Translations under genes and position numbers: made by a program
The notes under the pieces: generated by a model
What the model saw: the letters and a program-made list of their open reading frames with translations, nothing else
What the model was told of the DNA's origin: nothing
The model's database searches: none
Assembly (NCBI GenBank): GCA_963205185.1
Contig: CAUJHZ010000076.1
Span: 143,157-207,156, forward strand
Source: Planctomycetota bacterium
GTDB lineage: Bacteria > Planctomycetota > Phycisphaerae > Phycisphaerales > UBA5793
Direction of reading: 5' to 3'
Length of the DNA: 64,000 nucleotides
Part shown: in pieces, positions 37,381-46,118 of the stretch
How positions within the stretch are numbered: the stretch's first letter is position 1
Layout of the letters: the number at the start of each line of letters is the position of its first letter

Positions 37381-38099
37381 AGAAATCGCTTTTTTCAGCC
37401 CTGTCGATCATTGCCATCGCGCACCTCGTTGCGCTCGCCGGCTTCATCACCTTCCTCGGCGCGAGCGACCGGCTCAGCCGCGAGCGATTGGAGCAGATCC
37501 GCGGAATTCTGGCCGTAACTGTCACCGCGCAGCAGGAGCAGGCCGAGCAGGCGAAGCAGGCCGAGCAGCAGGCCGCCGAGCAGGCGCAACAGGAGGCGCA
37601 AACGGACGTGGCCAACGCCGGCGTCGAGTCGCGCAATGAGCGCTTTCGCACGATCGAACAGGCGCAGCAGGAAATCGTGAGTCGCGCGCAGCGCGATGTC
37701 GAAGCGATCAATCAACTGATCGAACTCCGGCTGGCCGAAGTCGAGCGGCGCGAAGCGGAACTGGCGCGCCGCGAGCAGGAAGTGCTCGACGCGATCGAGC
37801 GCGACCGCACGCTGGCCAAGGACGAGCAGTTCCAGAAGACGGTAACGCTGCTGGCCGGCCTCAAGCCTGACGATCTGAAAGCCAAAGTGGACGTCTACCT
37901 CGCGGACGAGCGCTACGAGTTCGTCGTCGATCTGCTCGAAGCGCTGCCCGCGCGCACCGCGTCGAAACTGCTGGCGCTGTACGCCGATCAGACGGACAAC
38001 CGGCTGGCAGCGAATTTGCTCTTGCGCCTCAAGGACCGCGGCACTGGCGCCGCGCCTTTGGGGACCGGGGATGGAACTCCTCCAAGTCAGCAGCCGTGA
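37377..38099 (+). CDS. MotE-like / MgtE-N-domain flagellar protein
   Basis: From ATG 37377 the 240-residue protein has an N-terminal membrane helix (LFSALSIIAIAHLVALAGFI), a long Gln/Glu/Ala coiled coil (EQAEQAKQAEQQAAEQAQQE), more helix (IELRLAEVERREAELARREQ) and a C-terminal domain (LAGLKPDDLKAKVDVYLADE, LLEALPARTASKLLALYA) like the MgtE N-terminal superhelical fold seen in MotE. MotE acts as a chaperone for MotC in alphaproteobacteria; here it lies between fliJ and fliK, the usual place for such a protein. It overlaps fliJ (ATGA) and overlaps fliK by 29 bases. Confidence 0.75.
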   Translation: MKKSLFSALSIIAIAHLVALAGFITFLGASDRLSRERLEQIRGILAVTVTAQQEQAEQAKQAEQQAAEQAQQEAQTDVANAGVESRNERFRTIEQAQQEIVSRAQRDVEAINQLIELRLAEVERREAELARREQEVLDAIERDRTLAKDEQFQKTVTLLAGLKPDDLKAKVDVYLADERYEFVVDLLEALPARTASKLLALYADQTDNRLAANLLLRLKDRGTGAAPLGTGDGTPPSQQP

Positions 38100-39543
38100 G
38101 TTTGCCGGCAGTCTCGTGCCCTCGACCGAGGCGGATCCGTCGGCGGCCGCAGCGCCTTTGGCCGAAAATACAGTCGATTTCGAACATCATCTCGCCGAGG
38201 CAGCGCGTCAACCGGCGCCCGCTGAGCCGGCGGTGATTCCCGCGAAGATCCTCCGATCGCGCTCCGCAACGGAACAGGCGGAGGAGCGATCGCCGGCGGT
38301 GTCCGATGAGGAGATCGTTGCGCCGGAGAGCGAGGAACCGGCCGATCAAGCGCAGGAATTGCCGCTTCGCGCCAAGTCTTCTGCTGAATCGGCGCCTGCA
38401 CCGACTCGCGAGCGTGAGGGGGAAGAGCCTCAGCACGCGCGGCCGGCGCGAACGGATGAGCAGCCGCCGGAAGGGACAACGCCTCAGCCTCACACGAGCG
38501 ATCAATCGAAGGCGGCGCCGATTCCACCTGCGGCCCCGCATTCCGCACCCCCGCAGCCGGAGCAGCCCGCGCCGGCCGCTGAGGCAGCGAGTCCAACAAC
38601 TCCTGAAGCGCCGCAGCGGCCGACCGGCGACGTGGCGCTGAACACCGCTCCACCGCCCGAGGCGGCGCCGCAGGCGCTGCAGCAGAATCCACGTCCCGCG
38701 GCGCGGAACGGTTTGGTTGACGGCGCGCCAGCCGGCGGTGAGTCAACTCGCCCTTCCAACGGATCGCAACTCGCCGCGCCGCAGGCTTCCCAACTGACGG
38801 AGGCGAAGAGCCAGGGCCCTTCCCAAGACGCGTCTTCATCGGCGTCTCCTTCAGCCTCGGCTCCGGCCCCCCAGGGCCAGGGAGCGACGTTCCTCGACCT
38901 GCAACCCCAGGCGGCGCCGCAAAGCGCCGGTAACGCGGCAAGCCCTTCGAACGCCAGCCCGGCGCCCGCCTCGCCCTCTCCCGCCGGACCGCCGCTGCCG
39001 CACACCGCCGAATTGCGGCAGGAGCCACTGGGTCCGCAGATTGTGCGCGGCGCACTCGCGATGACGCGCACAACCGGCGGGGCGATGACGATGCGGCTCG
39101 AGCCGGAATCGCTCGGCTCGCTGCGAATCCAGATGCAGATGAGCCAGGGCCGCGTCGCCGTGCAGTTCCACGCCCAGACCGCCGAGGCACGCGGATTGCT
39201 CAGCCAGCACGTCCAGACGCTGCGGCAGGCCATGGAGGCGCACGGTTTGAAACTTGAGACTGTTCAGATCCACACGCTCGCCCGCTCCGGCTCGTCGGCG
39301 TCCACGAGCCAGGAACAGTCGTCATCGCAGTCCCATTCCCCGGGCAGCGGCGAACAGTCGAGCAAGCACGACGCCGGCGGCCAGCAGAGCCGCGGCCACG
39401 CAGACACTTCCGAACGTCAGGCTCAGTACCGGCAGGCAGCGCGGCAGTTCGCGCGGCAAGCGCAGCGCCAGGCCGCGTGGAGCCAGCAGTGGACGAGCGC
39501 TTCTGCCGCCGAGCCGAATCACTCACCGGCTCCGGCATCCTGA
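38071..39543 (+). CDS. fliK: Flagellar hook-length control protein FliK
   Basis: The 490-residue protein has a very long Pro/Ala/Glu/Gln-rich disordered N-terminal part (about residues 1-320) that should act as the hook ruler, then the globular Flg_hook domain with MTMRLEPESLGSLRIQMQMS and VAVQFHAQTAEARGLLSQHV (about 343-385). A Ser/Gln/His-rich tail follows. The start ATG 38071 lies inside the end of the preceding gene. Confidence 0.9.
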   Translation: MELLQVSSREFAGSLVPSTEADPSAAAAPLAENTVDFEHHLAEAARQPAPAEPAVIPAKILRSRSATEQAEERSPAVSDEEIVAPESEEPADQAQELPLRAKSSAESAPAPTREREGEEPQHARPARTDEQPPEGTTPQPHTSDQSKAAPIPPAAPHSAPPQPEQPAPAAEAASPTTPEAPQRPTGDVALNTAPPPEAAPQALQQNPRPAARNGLVDGAPAGGESTRPSNGSQLAAPQASQLTEAKSQGPSQDASSSASPSASAPAPQGQGATFLDLQPQAAPQSAGNAASPSNASPAPASPSPAGPPLPHTAELRQEPLGPQIVRGALAMTRTTGGAMTMRLEPESLGSLRIQMQMSQGRVAVQFHAQTAEARGLLSQHVQTLRQAMEAHGLKLETVQIHTLARSGSSASTSQEQSSSQSHSPGSGEQSSKHDAGGQQSRGHADTSERQAQYRQAARQFARQAQRQAAWSQQWTSASAAEPNHSPAPAS

Positions 39544-39557
39544 GCAAGGAGATCACC

Positions 39558-39977
39558 ATGGAAATCCCGCCGACATCGCAGTCGCCCGGCGCTTCGCGCA
39601 CTCGCAACCGCTTCGAAGACCTCACAAGCGAGGACTTCATGAAGATCATGTTCACCGAACTGTCCAACCAGGACCCGCTCCAGCCGCAGGACACACAGGC
39701 GCTGCTCAACCAGATCAACACGGTGCGCAGCATCGAATCGAACGTGCAACTCATGGATCAGTTGACGCAACTGGTGTCGCAGAACCAGTTCGCCATGGCC
39801 GGCACGCTGGTCGGCAAGACGATCACCGGCCTGGATGAATCGTTCCTGCCGGTGCAGGGGCGCGTGAAGTCCGCGGCGGTGGAAGGCAACCAGATCGTGC
39901 TCACACTCGCCAGCGGCGAGCGCGTGCCGATGGACAACATCGAGAGTATCTCCGAAACCGAAGAGCCCCTGGGCTGA
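39558..39977 (+). CDS. flgD: Flagellar hook assembly scaffold FlgD (short form)
   Basis: The 139-residue protein has the conserved N-terminal capping region (LTSEDFMKIMFTELSNQDPL, about residues 22-41, then QTLNQINTVRSIE-like LLNQINTVRSIESNVQLMDQ) and a short C-terminal beta part. The Tudor/FnIII-like domains of E. coli FlgD (231 residues) are mostly missing, a short form also seen in other phyla. ATG 39558 follows AAGGAG. Confidence 0.9.
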   Translation: MEIPPTSQSPGASRTRNRFEDLTSEDFMKIMFTELSNQDPLQPQDTQALLNQINTVRSIESNVQLMDQLTQLVSQNQFAMAGTLVGKTITGLDESFLPVQGRVKSAAVEGNQIVLTLASGERVPMDNIESISETEEPLG

Positions 39978-39996
39978 ACAGGATCGGGAGCGGACT

Positions 39997-40524
39997 GTGA
40001 CGAGTCGAACGGACATTCTGCGCCATCTCGAGCCGGTTTCATCCCCGGCGGCGGTCCGGCGCGCTGACGCCGGGCCGAGGCGCGGCATCGGCGAGATGGA
40101 TTTCCGTACGCTCATCGCCACGGCACAGGACGACATCCACCGCACGAACCGACCGGTGACACTGGCATCAAACATCTCGCTGACCACTGAACAGCAGGGC
40201 CGTCTCGAGCGTGCCGCCGACGCCGCGCTGGCCCACGACAGCCGCACGGCGCTGGTGCTGCTCGACGGCCAGGCGCTGCTTCTGGACGTGCAGGGCCGGG
40301 AAGTGCACGAAGACATCCGTGGCCAGCGCGAATCGGAGCGCATCATCACCGACGTGGACACGGTTGTCGTTTCGCGACTCGCGCCGGACAAAGACGGTCG
40401 GCCCGTTCACGACCTGCTGCTGGGCCGCCTCTCGGGCCGCGCCGGCGCTGCGGCCGTTTCACGAATGATCCAAAGCGAAGAGCGCGATGCGTCGCGCCAG
40501 CCCCAGCACACCATCAGAGACTGA
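39997..40524 (+). CDS. Flagellar operon protein of the TIGR02530 type
   Basis: The 175-residue protein contains the pattern of the small flagellar operon protein found between flgD and flgE in many bacteria: a helix with LTTEQQGRLERAADAALAHD, then SRTALVLLDGQALLLDVQGR and a late DVDTVVVSR beta strand, preceded by MDFRTLIA near residue 34. The C-terminal half is longer than in the roughly 100-residue family. Position between flgD and flgE supports the assignment. Role is unknown; GTG 39997 is the start. Confidence 0.75.
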   Translation: MTSRTDILRHLEPVSSPAAVRRADAGPRRGIGEMDFRTLIATAQDDIHRTNRPVTLASNISLTTEQQGRLERAADAALAHDSRTALVLLDGQALLLDVQGREVHEDIRGQRESERIITDVDTVVVSRLAPDKDGRPVHDLLLGRLSGRAGAAAVSRMIQSEERDASRQPQHTIRD

Positions 40525-40562
40525 CGCGGCCAGAGCCGCCAACGCATCGGAGGAACAGAGAC

Positions 40563-42281
40563 ATGGCATCGACAACCGCGCTGCTCACCGGCTTCTCGGG
40601 CATTCTCGCCAACAGCAAGATGCTCGACGTGATCGGCAACAACATCGCCAACGTCAACACCGAGGGCTTCAAGTCCAACCGCCTCACCTTCGCGCCGACC
40701 TTCAGCCGCACGCTGGGCATCGGCACGGCCCCGACGGCGCAGAGCGGCGGATCGAACCCGAGCCAGATCGGCCTGGGCGTGAGCGTCGCCGGGACGCAGC
40801 GCAACATGAACAACGGCTCAATCAGCGTCACCGGCGTGAACACCGACCTGGCCATCGAAGGCGAAGGAATGTTCATCGTCAGCCAGGGCGCCGACACGTT
40901 CTACACGCGAGCCGGCTCGTTCCAGCTCAACGCCCAGAATGAACTCGTCACGACCTCGGGCGCGCGGGTGCAGGGCTTTGGCGTGGACAGCCAGTTTAAC
41001 GTGCAGACCGGCACGCTCCAGGACATGACCATCCCGGTGGGCAATCTGACGATCGCCGAAGCGACGCGCAACGTCTCGTTCAGCGGAAACCTGAACGCGG
41101 CCGGCGACGTGGGCACGACGGGATCAATCATCACCTTTGACCCGATGATGGCGCTGGGAACAGCCGTCCCACCGCCGGCCAATCCGCCGTTTGCCGACTC
41201 CACCACGCGCCTGGTCGATCTCGACGACGGTTCGGGCAACCCGATGTTCACCAACGGCGATTCGATTCTTCTCTCCGGCGCGGAAAAGAACGGCGCACTG
41301 CTGCCCGACGCCACGCTTGCCATCGACAACACGACGACCATCGCCGACTACATGACTTTTCTCGAGCAGTCCCTGGGCATCGACACCTCCGTCCCGGGCG
41401 AGCCGGGCGGCGTGACGATCGATAACACAACCGGCGTGATCACCATCGAAGGCAACATGGGTGAGGCGAACGACCTCACCGTCGAGAGCAGCAGCCTCTC
41501 CACGGTCGATTCGGGTGGAACCACGCTCGGCCAGCCGTTCACGACGACCAAGTCCGGCGAATCGGCCGGCGAATCGGTGCGCACGTCATTTCTTGTCTAT
41601 GACTCGCTCGGCACACCGCTGCAGGTGGATCTCACGCTTGTGCTCGAGTCGAAGGACTCTTCAGGCACGACGTGGCGCTACTACGCCGAGTCGGCCGACA
41701 ACGTCGGAGGCGACATCCGCGTGGGCACCGGGACCATGAGTTTCGGCACCGACGGTCAGGTGAGTTCGCTTGCGGACATTCCCATCTCCCTCGATCGCTC
41801 CAATACCGGCGCGGCGACGCCGCTGGCCATGACGCTGTCTTTCGACGCGAACGGCAACTCGGTGACCGCGTTCAGCGACACCGGCACGAACCTGGCCGCG
41901 GTGTTCCAGGACGGCTCGCCGATCGGCACGCTGGTTGACTACAGCATCGCGGAATCGGGCGTTGTCGTCGGCGCGTTCAGCAACGGCCTCATTCGCGACC
42001 TCGGCCAGATTGCGCTGGCGACGTTCAGCAATCCGGAGGGCCTGGTGGACAAGGGCAACAACCTGTTTGCGACGGGGCCCAACTCCGGCTCGCCGGTTGT
42101 CGCCACTCCTCTGTCGTTCGGAGCGGGCCGGGTCATCAGCAGTGCGCTGGAACTGTCCAACGTCGATCTCAGCGCCCAGTTCATCAACCTGATTCTTGCA
42201 TCCACCGGCTATTCCGCTTCGACGCGCATCATCACCACCGCCAATGACCTGATGCAGCAGCTGCTGCTGCTGGGCCGATAA
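40563..42281 (+). CDS. flgE: Flagellar hook protein FlgE
   Basis: The 572-residue hook subunit starts with the rod/hook helix (TTALLTGFSGILANSKMLDV) and the NNIANVNTEGFKSNRLTF motif (about residues 31-48), has a large central beta region rich in Gly, Ser and Thr, and ends in the conserved helix ALELSNVDLSAQFINLILAS and TGYSASTRIITTANDLMQQL. It is longer than E. coli FlgE (402) because of extra surface domains. ATG 40563 follows GGAGG. Confidence 0.95.
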   Translation: MASTTALLTGFSGILANSKMLDVIGNNIANVNTEGFKSNRLTFAPTFSRTLGIGTAPTAQSGGSNPSQIGLGVSVAGTQRNMNNGSISVTGVNTDLAIEGEGMFIVSQGADTFYTRAGSFQLNAQNELVTTSGARVQGFGVDSQFNVQTGTLQDMTIPVGNLTIAEATRNVSFSGNLNAAGDVGTTGSIITFDPMMALGTAVPPPANPPFADSTTRLVDLDDGSGNPMFTNGDSILLSGAEKNGALLPDATLAIDNTTTIADYMTFLEQSLGIDTSVPGEPGGVTIDNTTGVITIEGNMGEANDLTVESSSLSTVDSGGTTLGQPFTTTKSGESAGESVRTSFLVYDSLGTPLQVDLTLVLESKDSSGTTWRYYAESADNVGGDIRVGTGTMSFGTDGQVSSLADIPISLDRSNTGAATPLAMTLSFDANGNSVTAFSDTGTNLAAVFQDGSPIGTLVDYSIAESGVVVGAFSNGLIRDLGQIALATFSNPEGLVDKGNNLFATGPNSGSPVVATPLSFGAGRVISSALELSNVDLSAQFINLILASTGYSASTRIITTANDLMQQLLLLGR

Positions 42282-42310
42282 CAGCGCGTCACTGACCTCG
42301 GACCTTTGAC

Positions 42311-42511
42311 ATGATCGTTCTCACGCGCCTCAATAACAAGCCGTTCATCCTCAATGCGGAACTCATCCGCACCATCGAGGAGAATCCGGACACCACGATC
42401 ATGCTCACCAACGGCGATCACATCATCGTGCGCGAGCCGATGGAGGAGGTCGTCGAACGGGCGATCGAGTACGGACGGCGTCTGCGCTCGCCCTTCCCGG
42501 CACTGGACTGA
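42311..42511 (+). CDS. flbD: Flagellar FlbD-family protein
   Basis: This 66-residue protein matches the small FlbD (PF06289) family found after flgE in Gram-positives and others: IVLTRLNNKPFILNAELIRT, then EENPDTTIMLTNGDHIIVRE and a helical tail. It is unrelated to the Caulobacter regulator of the same name. The role is not known; it lies between flgE and motA. Confidence 0.9.
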   Translation: MIVLTRLNNKPFILNAELIRTIEENPDTTIMLTNGDHIIVREPMEEVVERAIEYGRRLRSPFPALD

Positions 42512-42621
42512 CGGCTCGCGATGCGCGCCCGTGCCGGTATGGGACTCAAGTCCCCTCTCGCCTCAGACGATACAACCGGCAGGATCGCGGTGCGCGGTCA
42601 GACCGCTGAGGAGGCGCAGAG

Positions 42622-43404
42622 GTGGACATTGCGACAGTCTTCGGCCTCATTGTGGGCTGGGCGCTCACCATATTGAGCATCGTCATCGGCGGCAACGCGC
42701 TGGCCGCCTACGTCGATCTGCCTTCGATCATCCTCGTGGTGTTCGGCGGGTTCTGTGCCGTGATCATCTCGTTTCCCGTCACGGTCCTCACCTCCATTCC
42801 CAAGGTCGTTCTCAAGACGCTGTTCGCCAAGCCGCAAAACCCGGGCGAACTCATCAAGAAGCTGGTGAGTTACGCGGAGATCGCCCGGCGCGACGGCATC
42901 CTGAGCCTTGAAAGCATGACCAGCGAGATGGGCGATCCCTTCATCGTCCGCGCGATCGGGATGGCGGTGGACGGCACGGATCCTGAGTTGATCGAGTCCA
43001 TTCTCGAGTCGGAAGTGGAGAACGAAACCGCGCGGCACCAGCAGGGCAAATCGCTCCTGGACGCCTACGCCAAATACGCGCCGGCGTTCGGCATGATCGG
43101 CACGCTGCTGGGTCTGGTGGCCATGCTGCAGAACATGGATGACCCGTCGAAGATCGGTCCGGGCATGGCCGTAGCTCTGCTCACGACGCTCTACGGCGCG
43201 CTGATCTCGAACCTCGTCTGCCTTCCGATGGCGGACAAGCTGGCGCTGCGGGCGGGGGAAGAGGCGTTCATCAAGCAGATCATCATCCGCGGGGTGATGA
43301 GCATTCAACAGGGCGACAATCCGCGCATCGTCGAACAGAAGCTCCTCACGTTCGTTCCGCCATCGAGCCGGCCCGCCGCCGACGAACATCGCAAGGCCGC
43401 GTAA
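42622..43404 (+). CDS. motA: Flagellar stator protein MotA/PomA
   Basis: The 260-residue stator subunit has four membrane helices. It opens with DIATVFGLIVGWALTILSIV, and the third and fourth helices carry FGMIGTLLGLVAMLQNMDDP and GPGMAVALLTTLYGALISNL with the proline conserved in the channel. The sequence looks closer to the sodium-type PomA than to E. coli MotA. GTG 42622 follows GAGG. motB starts 9 bases after its stop. Confidence 0.93.
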   Translation: MDIATVFGLIVGWALTILSIVIGGNALAAYVDLPSIILVVFGGFCAVIISFPVTVLTSIPKVVLKTLFAKPQNPGELIKKLVSYAEIARRDGILSLESMTSEMGDPFIVRAIGMAVDGTDPELIESILESEVENETARHQQGKSLLDAYAKYAPAFGMIGTLLGLVAMLQNMDDPSKIGPGMAVALLTTLYGALISNLVCLPMADKLALRAGEEAFIKQIIIRGVMSIQQGDNPRIVEQKLLTFVPPSSRPAADEHRKAA

Positions 43405-43413
43405 GGGCACGCC

Positions 43414-44187
43414 ATGGGCAAGTGCAAGTGTAAACCCAAACCCTGCCCCGAGGGCGTACCCGGCTGGATCGTGACGTACGGCGACATGATGTCGCTGCTG
43501 CTGTGCTTCTTCATTCTGCTCGCCGCGTTCTCCGAACTCAAGCAGGAGGAAGAGTACACCGTCGTGGCCCACAGCATCATGATGGCGTTCGGCTTTACGC
43601 AAGGCAGCGGCGGCGCGATCCCCACCGACCAGGCTTCGATGCAATCCGTCGTGACCATGCTCAGCCAGGCCGCCAGCGCGCACGACCCCAAGTTCGCCAT
43701 CAGCCAGAGCGACGTGCAGGGCGTGCAGGGCAAGCACACGACCGTCAAGACGGTGCGCGAGGGCCTCGTGTTCACGATCGGCGGCTCCAGCACCTTTGAT
43801 CGCGAATCAGCCGTGCTCAAGGACGAAGTCAAGGAAGAACTGCGCTCGATCGCCCGGCTCATCGAAGGCCGCAACAACAGAATCTTCGTCCGCGGCCACA
43901 CCGACACCAAGCGCCTCTCACCTTCTTCGCCGTGGAAGAACCTGTATGAACTCGGCTTCGCGCGTGCCGAGGCGGTCATGCTGTTTCTCACTGAAGAAGT
44001 CGGGATGCGCCAGGAGCTGTTCCGCGTCGAATCCTGCGCCGACAGCGAGCCGATCAACGCCCGGGCCCGCGGCGGCGAGGCTTCGCAGGTGAACCGGCGC
44101 GTCGAGATCATTCTCAGCGAGAGCGTGGTCGAAGATTTCAATCCCGACAGCGATTACACAGACCCGTCCAACGCACGAGGAGGGTGA
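43414..44187 (+). CDS. motB: Flagellar stator protein MotB/PomB (sodium-type signature)
   Basis: The 257-residue protein has a Cys/Lys-rich N-terminus (GKCKCKPKPCPEGVPGWIV), one membrane helix with the ion-binding Asp24 in TYGDMMSLLLCFFILLAAF and Cys31, the same spacing as Asp24/Cys31 of sodium-driven PomB, and a C-terminal OmpA-like peptidoglycan-binding domain (FVRGHTDTKRLS, RVESCADSEPINARARGGEA, NRRVEIIL). It anchors the stator to the wall. It follows motA. Confidence 0.93.
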   Translation: MGKCKCKPKPCPEGVPGWIVTYGDMMSLLLCFFILLAAFSELKQEEEYTVVAHSIMMAFGFTQGSGGAIPTDQASMQSVVTMLSQAASAHDPKFAISQSDVQGVQGKHTTVKTVREGLVFTIGGSSTFDRESAVLKDEVKEELRSIARLIEGRNNRIFVRGHTDTKRLSPSSPWKNLYELGFARAEAVMLFLTEEVGMRQELFRVESCADSEPINARARGGEASQVNRRVEIILSESVVEDFNPDSDYTDPSNARGG

Positions 44188-44190
44188 GCG

Positions 44191-44730
44191 ATGGCTGACG
44201 CCAAACACGACAAGTCCAAGCCGGCTGAGGAGAGCGGCGAAAAGAAGAAGTCGCCGCTCAAGGTGGTCATCATGGTCGCGGTCATCATGGCCGTCGAGGC
44301 AGGCGTGCTTCTGGGCGTGGCGATGTTCACGAGCACGCCGGCCGTGAAGGCAGACAGCGGGTACATCACGGAGCAGGAGGCGGCGCTGAACCGCATCGTC
44401 GAGGTTCCGATCGTGCACGACCGCTTCCCCAACAGCAAGCAGGGCATCCTGTATCTGTACGACACGCAGATTACCGCGCGCGTCAAGGCCCGCCACGAGA
44501 AGGCCATCACCGACTTCGTGGAGAACAACCAGGCCCTGATCAAGACGAGCATCGCGGCGCTGTGGCGCAACGCCGAGCCGCGACACTTTGACGAGCCGCT
44601 GCTCAGCACGCTGACGCGGCAGGCGACCGAGGCGCTCAAAGAGATCATGCCGCGCGACCCGACCACCGGCGAGAGCCTGCTCGATGCGATTCTGCTCGAA
44701 GGGGTCACGCCCTATCGAGCGGGCATCTGA
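44191..44730 (+). CDS. fliL: Flagellar basal body-associated protein FliL
   Basis: The 179-residue protein has a Lys-rich cytoplasmic start ([20 protein letters not shown]), one membrane helix ([20 protein letters not shown], about residues 29-48) and a periplasmic domain with [20 protein letters not shown] and a C-terminal helix. FliL rings stabilise the stator. ATG 44191 lies 3 bases after motB. The next gene in the common order, fliM, is missing here. Confidence 0.88.
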   Translation: MADAKHDKSKPAEESGEKKKSPLKVVIMVAVIMAVEAGVLLGVAMFTSTPAVKADSGYITEQEAALNRIVEVPIVHDRFPNSKQGILYLYDTQITARVKARHEKAITDFVENNQALIKTSIAALWRNAEPRHFDEPLLSTLTRQATEALKEIMPRDPTTGESLLDAILLEGVTPYRAGI

Positions 44731-44821
44731 CCGCCGCGCCCCGCGCCCGCGGGCGGGGTGGACCGCCTGAAGCGGCAGAATTTGCGCTCAGCGCTGATCT
44801 TGCAGATGCTGCGCGGATGCT

Positions 44822-44829
44822 GCCGATAA
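44822..44829 (+). promoter_or_regulatory. GCCGATAA motif between fliL and fliN (possible FliA-type -10 box)
   Basis: The motif lies 42 bases before the preferred fliN start (44871) and inside an upstream candidate start (44817). A TAAA -35 box is absent. A CGGCAGA-A-T-T-TGCGCT block lies 49 bases upstream, as before the motif at 24765. Confidence 0.3.
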
Positions 44830-44870
44830 CCGATGGACTCCGCCTCCCATCTGCAGCGGAGCCGCAGCGC

Positions 44871-45350
44871 ATGAATCAAGATCGCTTCATCACGAGACAC
44901 CCCGACCCGCCGGAGCAACCGGGCGCAGCGCCGCCCGCTCCCGATTCGCAGGGCAGAACCGACGATCCGCAGGAGGCACTCGAGACGGCGCGCGCGGCGG
45001 TCGACGAGATCTCGCAGGAGGCCGCTTCGGCAACCAAGGATCAATCCACGCTCGAACTGCCCGAGTTCGCCGGCTACGACACCGAACATCCCGTCAGCGG
45101 CATCGACCTGCTGTCGAAAGTGAACCTCAACGTCCGCATCGAACTGGGTCGAACGCGCATGCTCGTCGAGGATGTGCTTCGCCTCAACCAGGGAAGCGTG
45201 GTCGAACTCGACAAGCTCGCCGGCGACCCGGTGGATGTCTACGTCAACGACCGGCACGTCGCCTGCGGCGAAGTGCTCGTGCTCAACGACACCTTCTGCG
45301 TTCGCATCAGCGAGATCTTCTCGCGCGGCGACGAAGGTGGTGACAACTGA
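44871..45350 (+). CDS. fliN: Flagellar motor switch protein FliN
   Basis: From ATG 44871 the protein has 159 residues; ATG 44817 would add 18. The N-terminal half is acidic and disordered ([17 protein letters not shown]); the C-terminal SpoA domain shows [40 protein letters not shown] and [20 protein letters not shown] (about residues 78-150). It forms the base of the C ring. No fliM gene precedes it. The ribosome site is weak for both starts. Confidence 0.92.
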   Translation: MNQDRFITRHPDPPEQPGAAPPAPDSQGRTDDPQEALETARAAVDEISQEAASATKDQSTLELPEFAGYDTEHPVSGIDLLSKVNLNVRIELGRTRMLVEDVLRLNQGSVVELDKLAGDPVDVYVNDRHVACGEVLVLNDTFCVRISEIFSRGDEGGDN

Positions 45351-45360
45351 ACCCCAGCGC

Positions 45361-45414
45361 CGGTCCGGATGGAACGGCGTCACACGATTTCAACCGTCCG
45401 GCGGAGCCGGACCG
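45361..45414 (+). promoter_or_regulatory. Nested hairpins in the fliN-fliO spacer, with a GGA triloop
   Basis: CGGTCCGG (45361-45368) can pair with CCGGACCG (45407-45414). Competing with it, GTCCGGC-GGA-GCCGGAC (45396-45412) forms a 7-bp hairpin with a GGA loop. The spacer precedes fliO by 36 bases. Confidence 0.4.
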
Positions 45415-45449
45415 CGATCAATGATCGCACAGCGCCAGGATGGCGAACC

Positions 45450-46118
45450 ATGAACCGACCAGCCCCCTGCTTTCGTCTGCTGCTCAGCCTCGCGGTCGGT
45501 TTGAGCATCCTGCTGCAGCCTTCGCCGGCTTTCGCGGATCCCGCTCCATCCAATTCGCAACTTGAATTGCCGAGTGACCCGCCGCCGGCACGCACTCTGC
45601 CCCCGCGCTCCGCGCCGTCGAGTGCGGGCGACGAGGGTGCGGGCCGATCGCTTCTCCAGATGTCCGGCGGCGCGTGGCGGACCATCGGCGCCCTTGCCGC
45701 GGTGATCGGCCTGATCGTGCTGCTGCGGTCCGCGATGGTGCGATTCGGCGGCCCGCTCGGGCGGGCGAAAGCCCCCTCGGGCGTCATCGCGGTGCTCGGC
45801 CGCTTTCCCCTGAGCCGCGGCCAGACCCTGCTGCTCCTTAAAGTAGATCGGCGCATCCTGCTCGTCGCCCAGACCTCCCAGGGGCTGTCCACCCTCTCCG
45901 AAATCACCGATGCCGAGCAGGTCGCTTCGCTGGTTGAGCGCATCACGAACGATCGCGGCGACTCGTTCTCGCGGCAGTTCGAGCGGCTTGTCACGCCGGT
46001 GCGTACCGAGCCCGGCGAGGACGAGCCATCTCCCACGGTTATTGATCTGACGCGGTCGCGGCGCGTTTCGGCGGCCCGGCGCGTGGCCAGCATGCTTGCA
46101 GATGGAGGTCCAGCGTGA
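45450..46118 (+). CDS. fliO: Flagellar export protein FliO
   Basis: From ATG 45450 the 222-residue protein has a signal peptide (LLLSLAVGLSILLQPSPAFA), a Pro/Ser-rich periplasmic stretch, one membrane helix (WRTIGALAAVIGLIVLLRSA, about residues 74-93) and a cytoplasmic part with VIAVLGRFPLSRGQTLLLLK and VDRRILLVAQTSQGLSTLSE, the usual FliO pattern. It assists FliP assembly. The stop overlaps the GTG start of fliP (GTGA). Confidence 0.85.
   Translation: MNRPAPCFRLLLSLAVGLSILLQPSPAFADPAPSNSQLELPSDPPPARTLPPRSAPSSAGDEGAGRSLLQMSGGAWRTIGALAAVIGLIVLLRSAMVRFGGPLGRAKAPSGVIAVLGRFPLSRGQTLLLLKVDRRILLVAQTSQGLSTLSEITDAEQVASLVERITNDRGDSFSRQFERLVTPVRTEPGEDEPSPTVIDLTRSRRVSAARRVASMLADGGPA

Noticed and set aside
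42541-42554. GGGACTCAAGTCCC palindrome before motA as operator or terminator
   Set aside because: A 5-bp hairpin without a T run and without a second copy; no basis to call a function.
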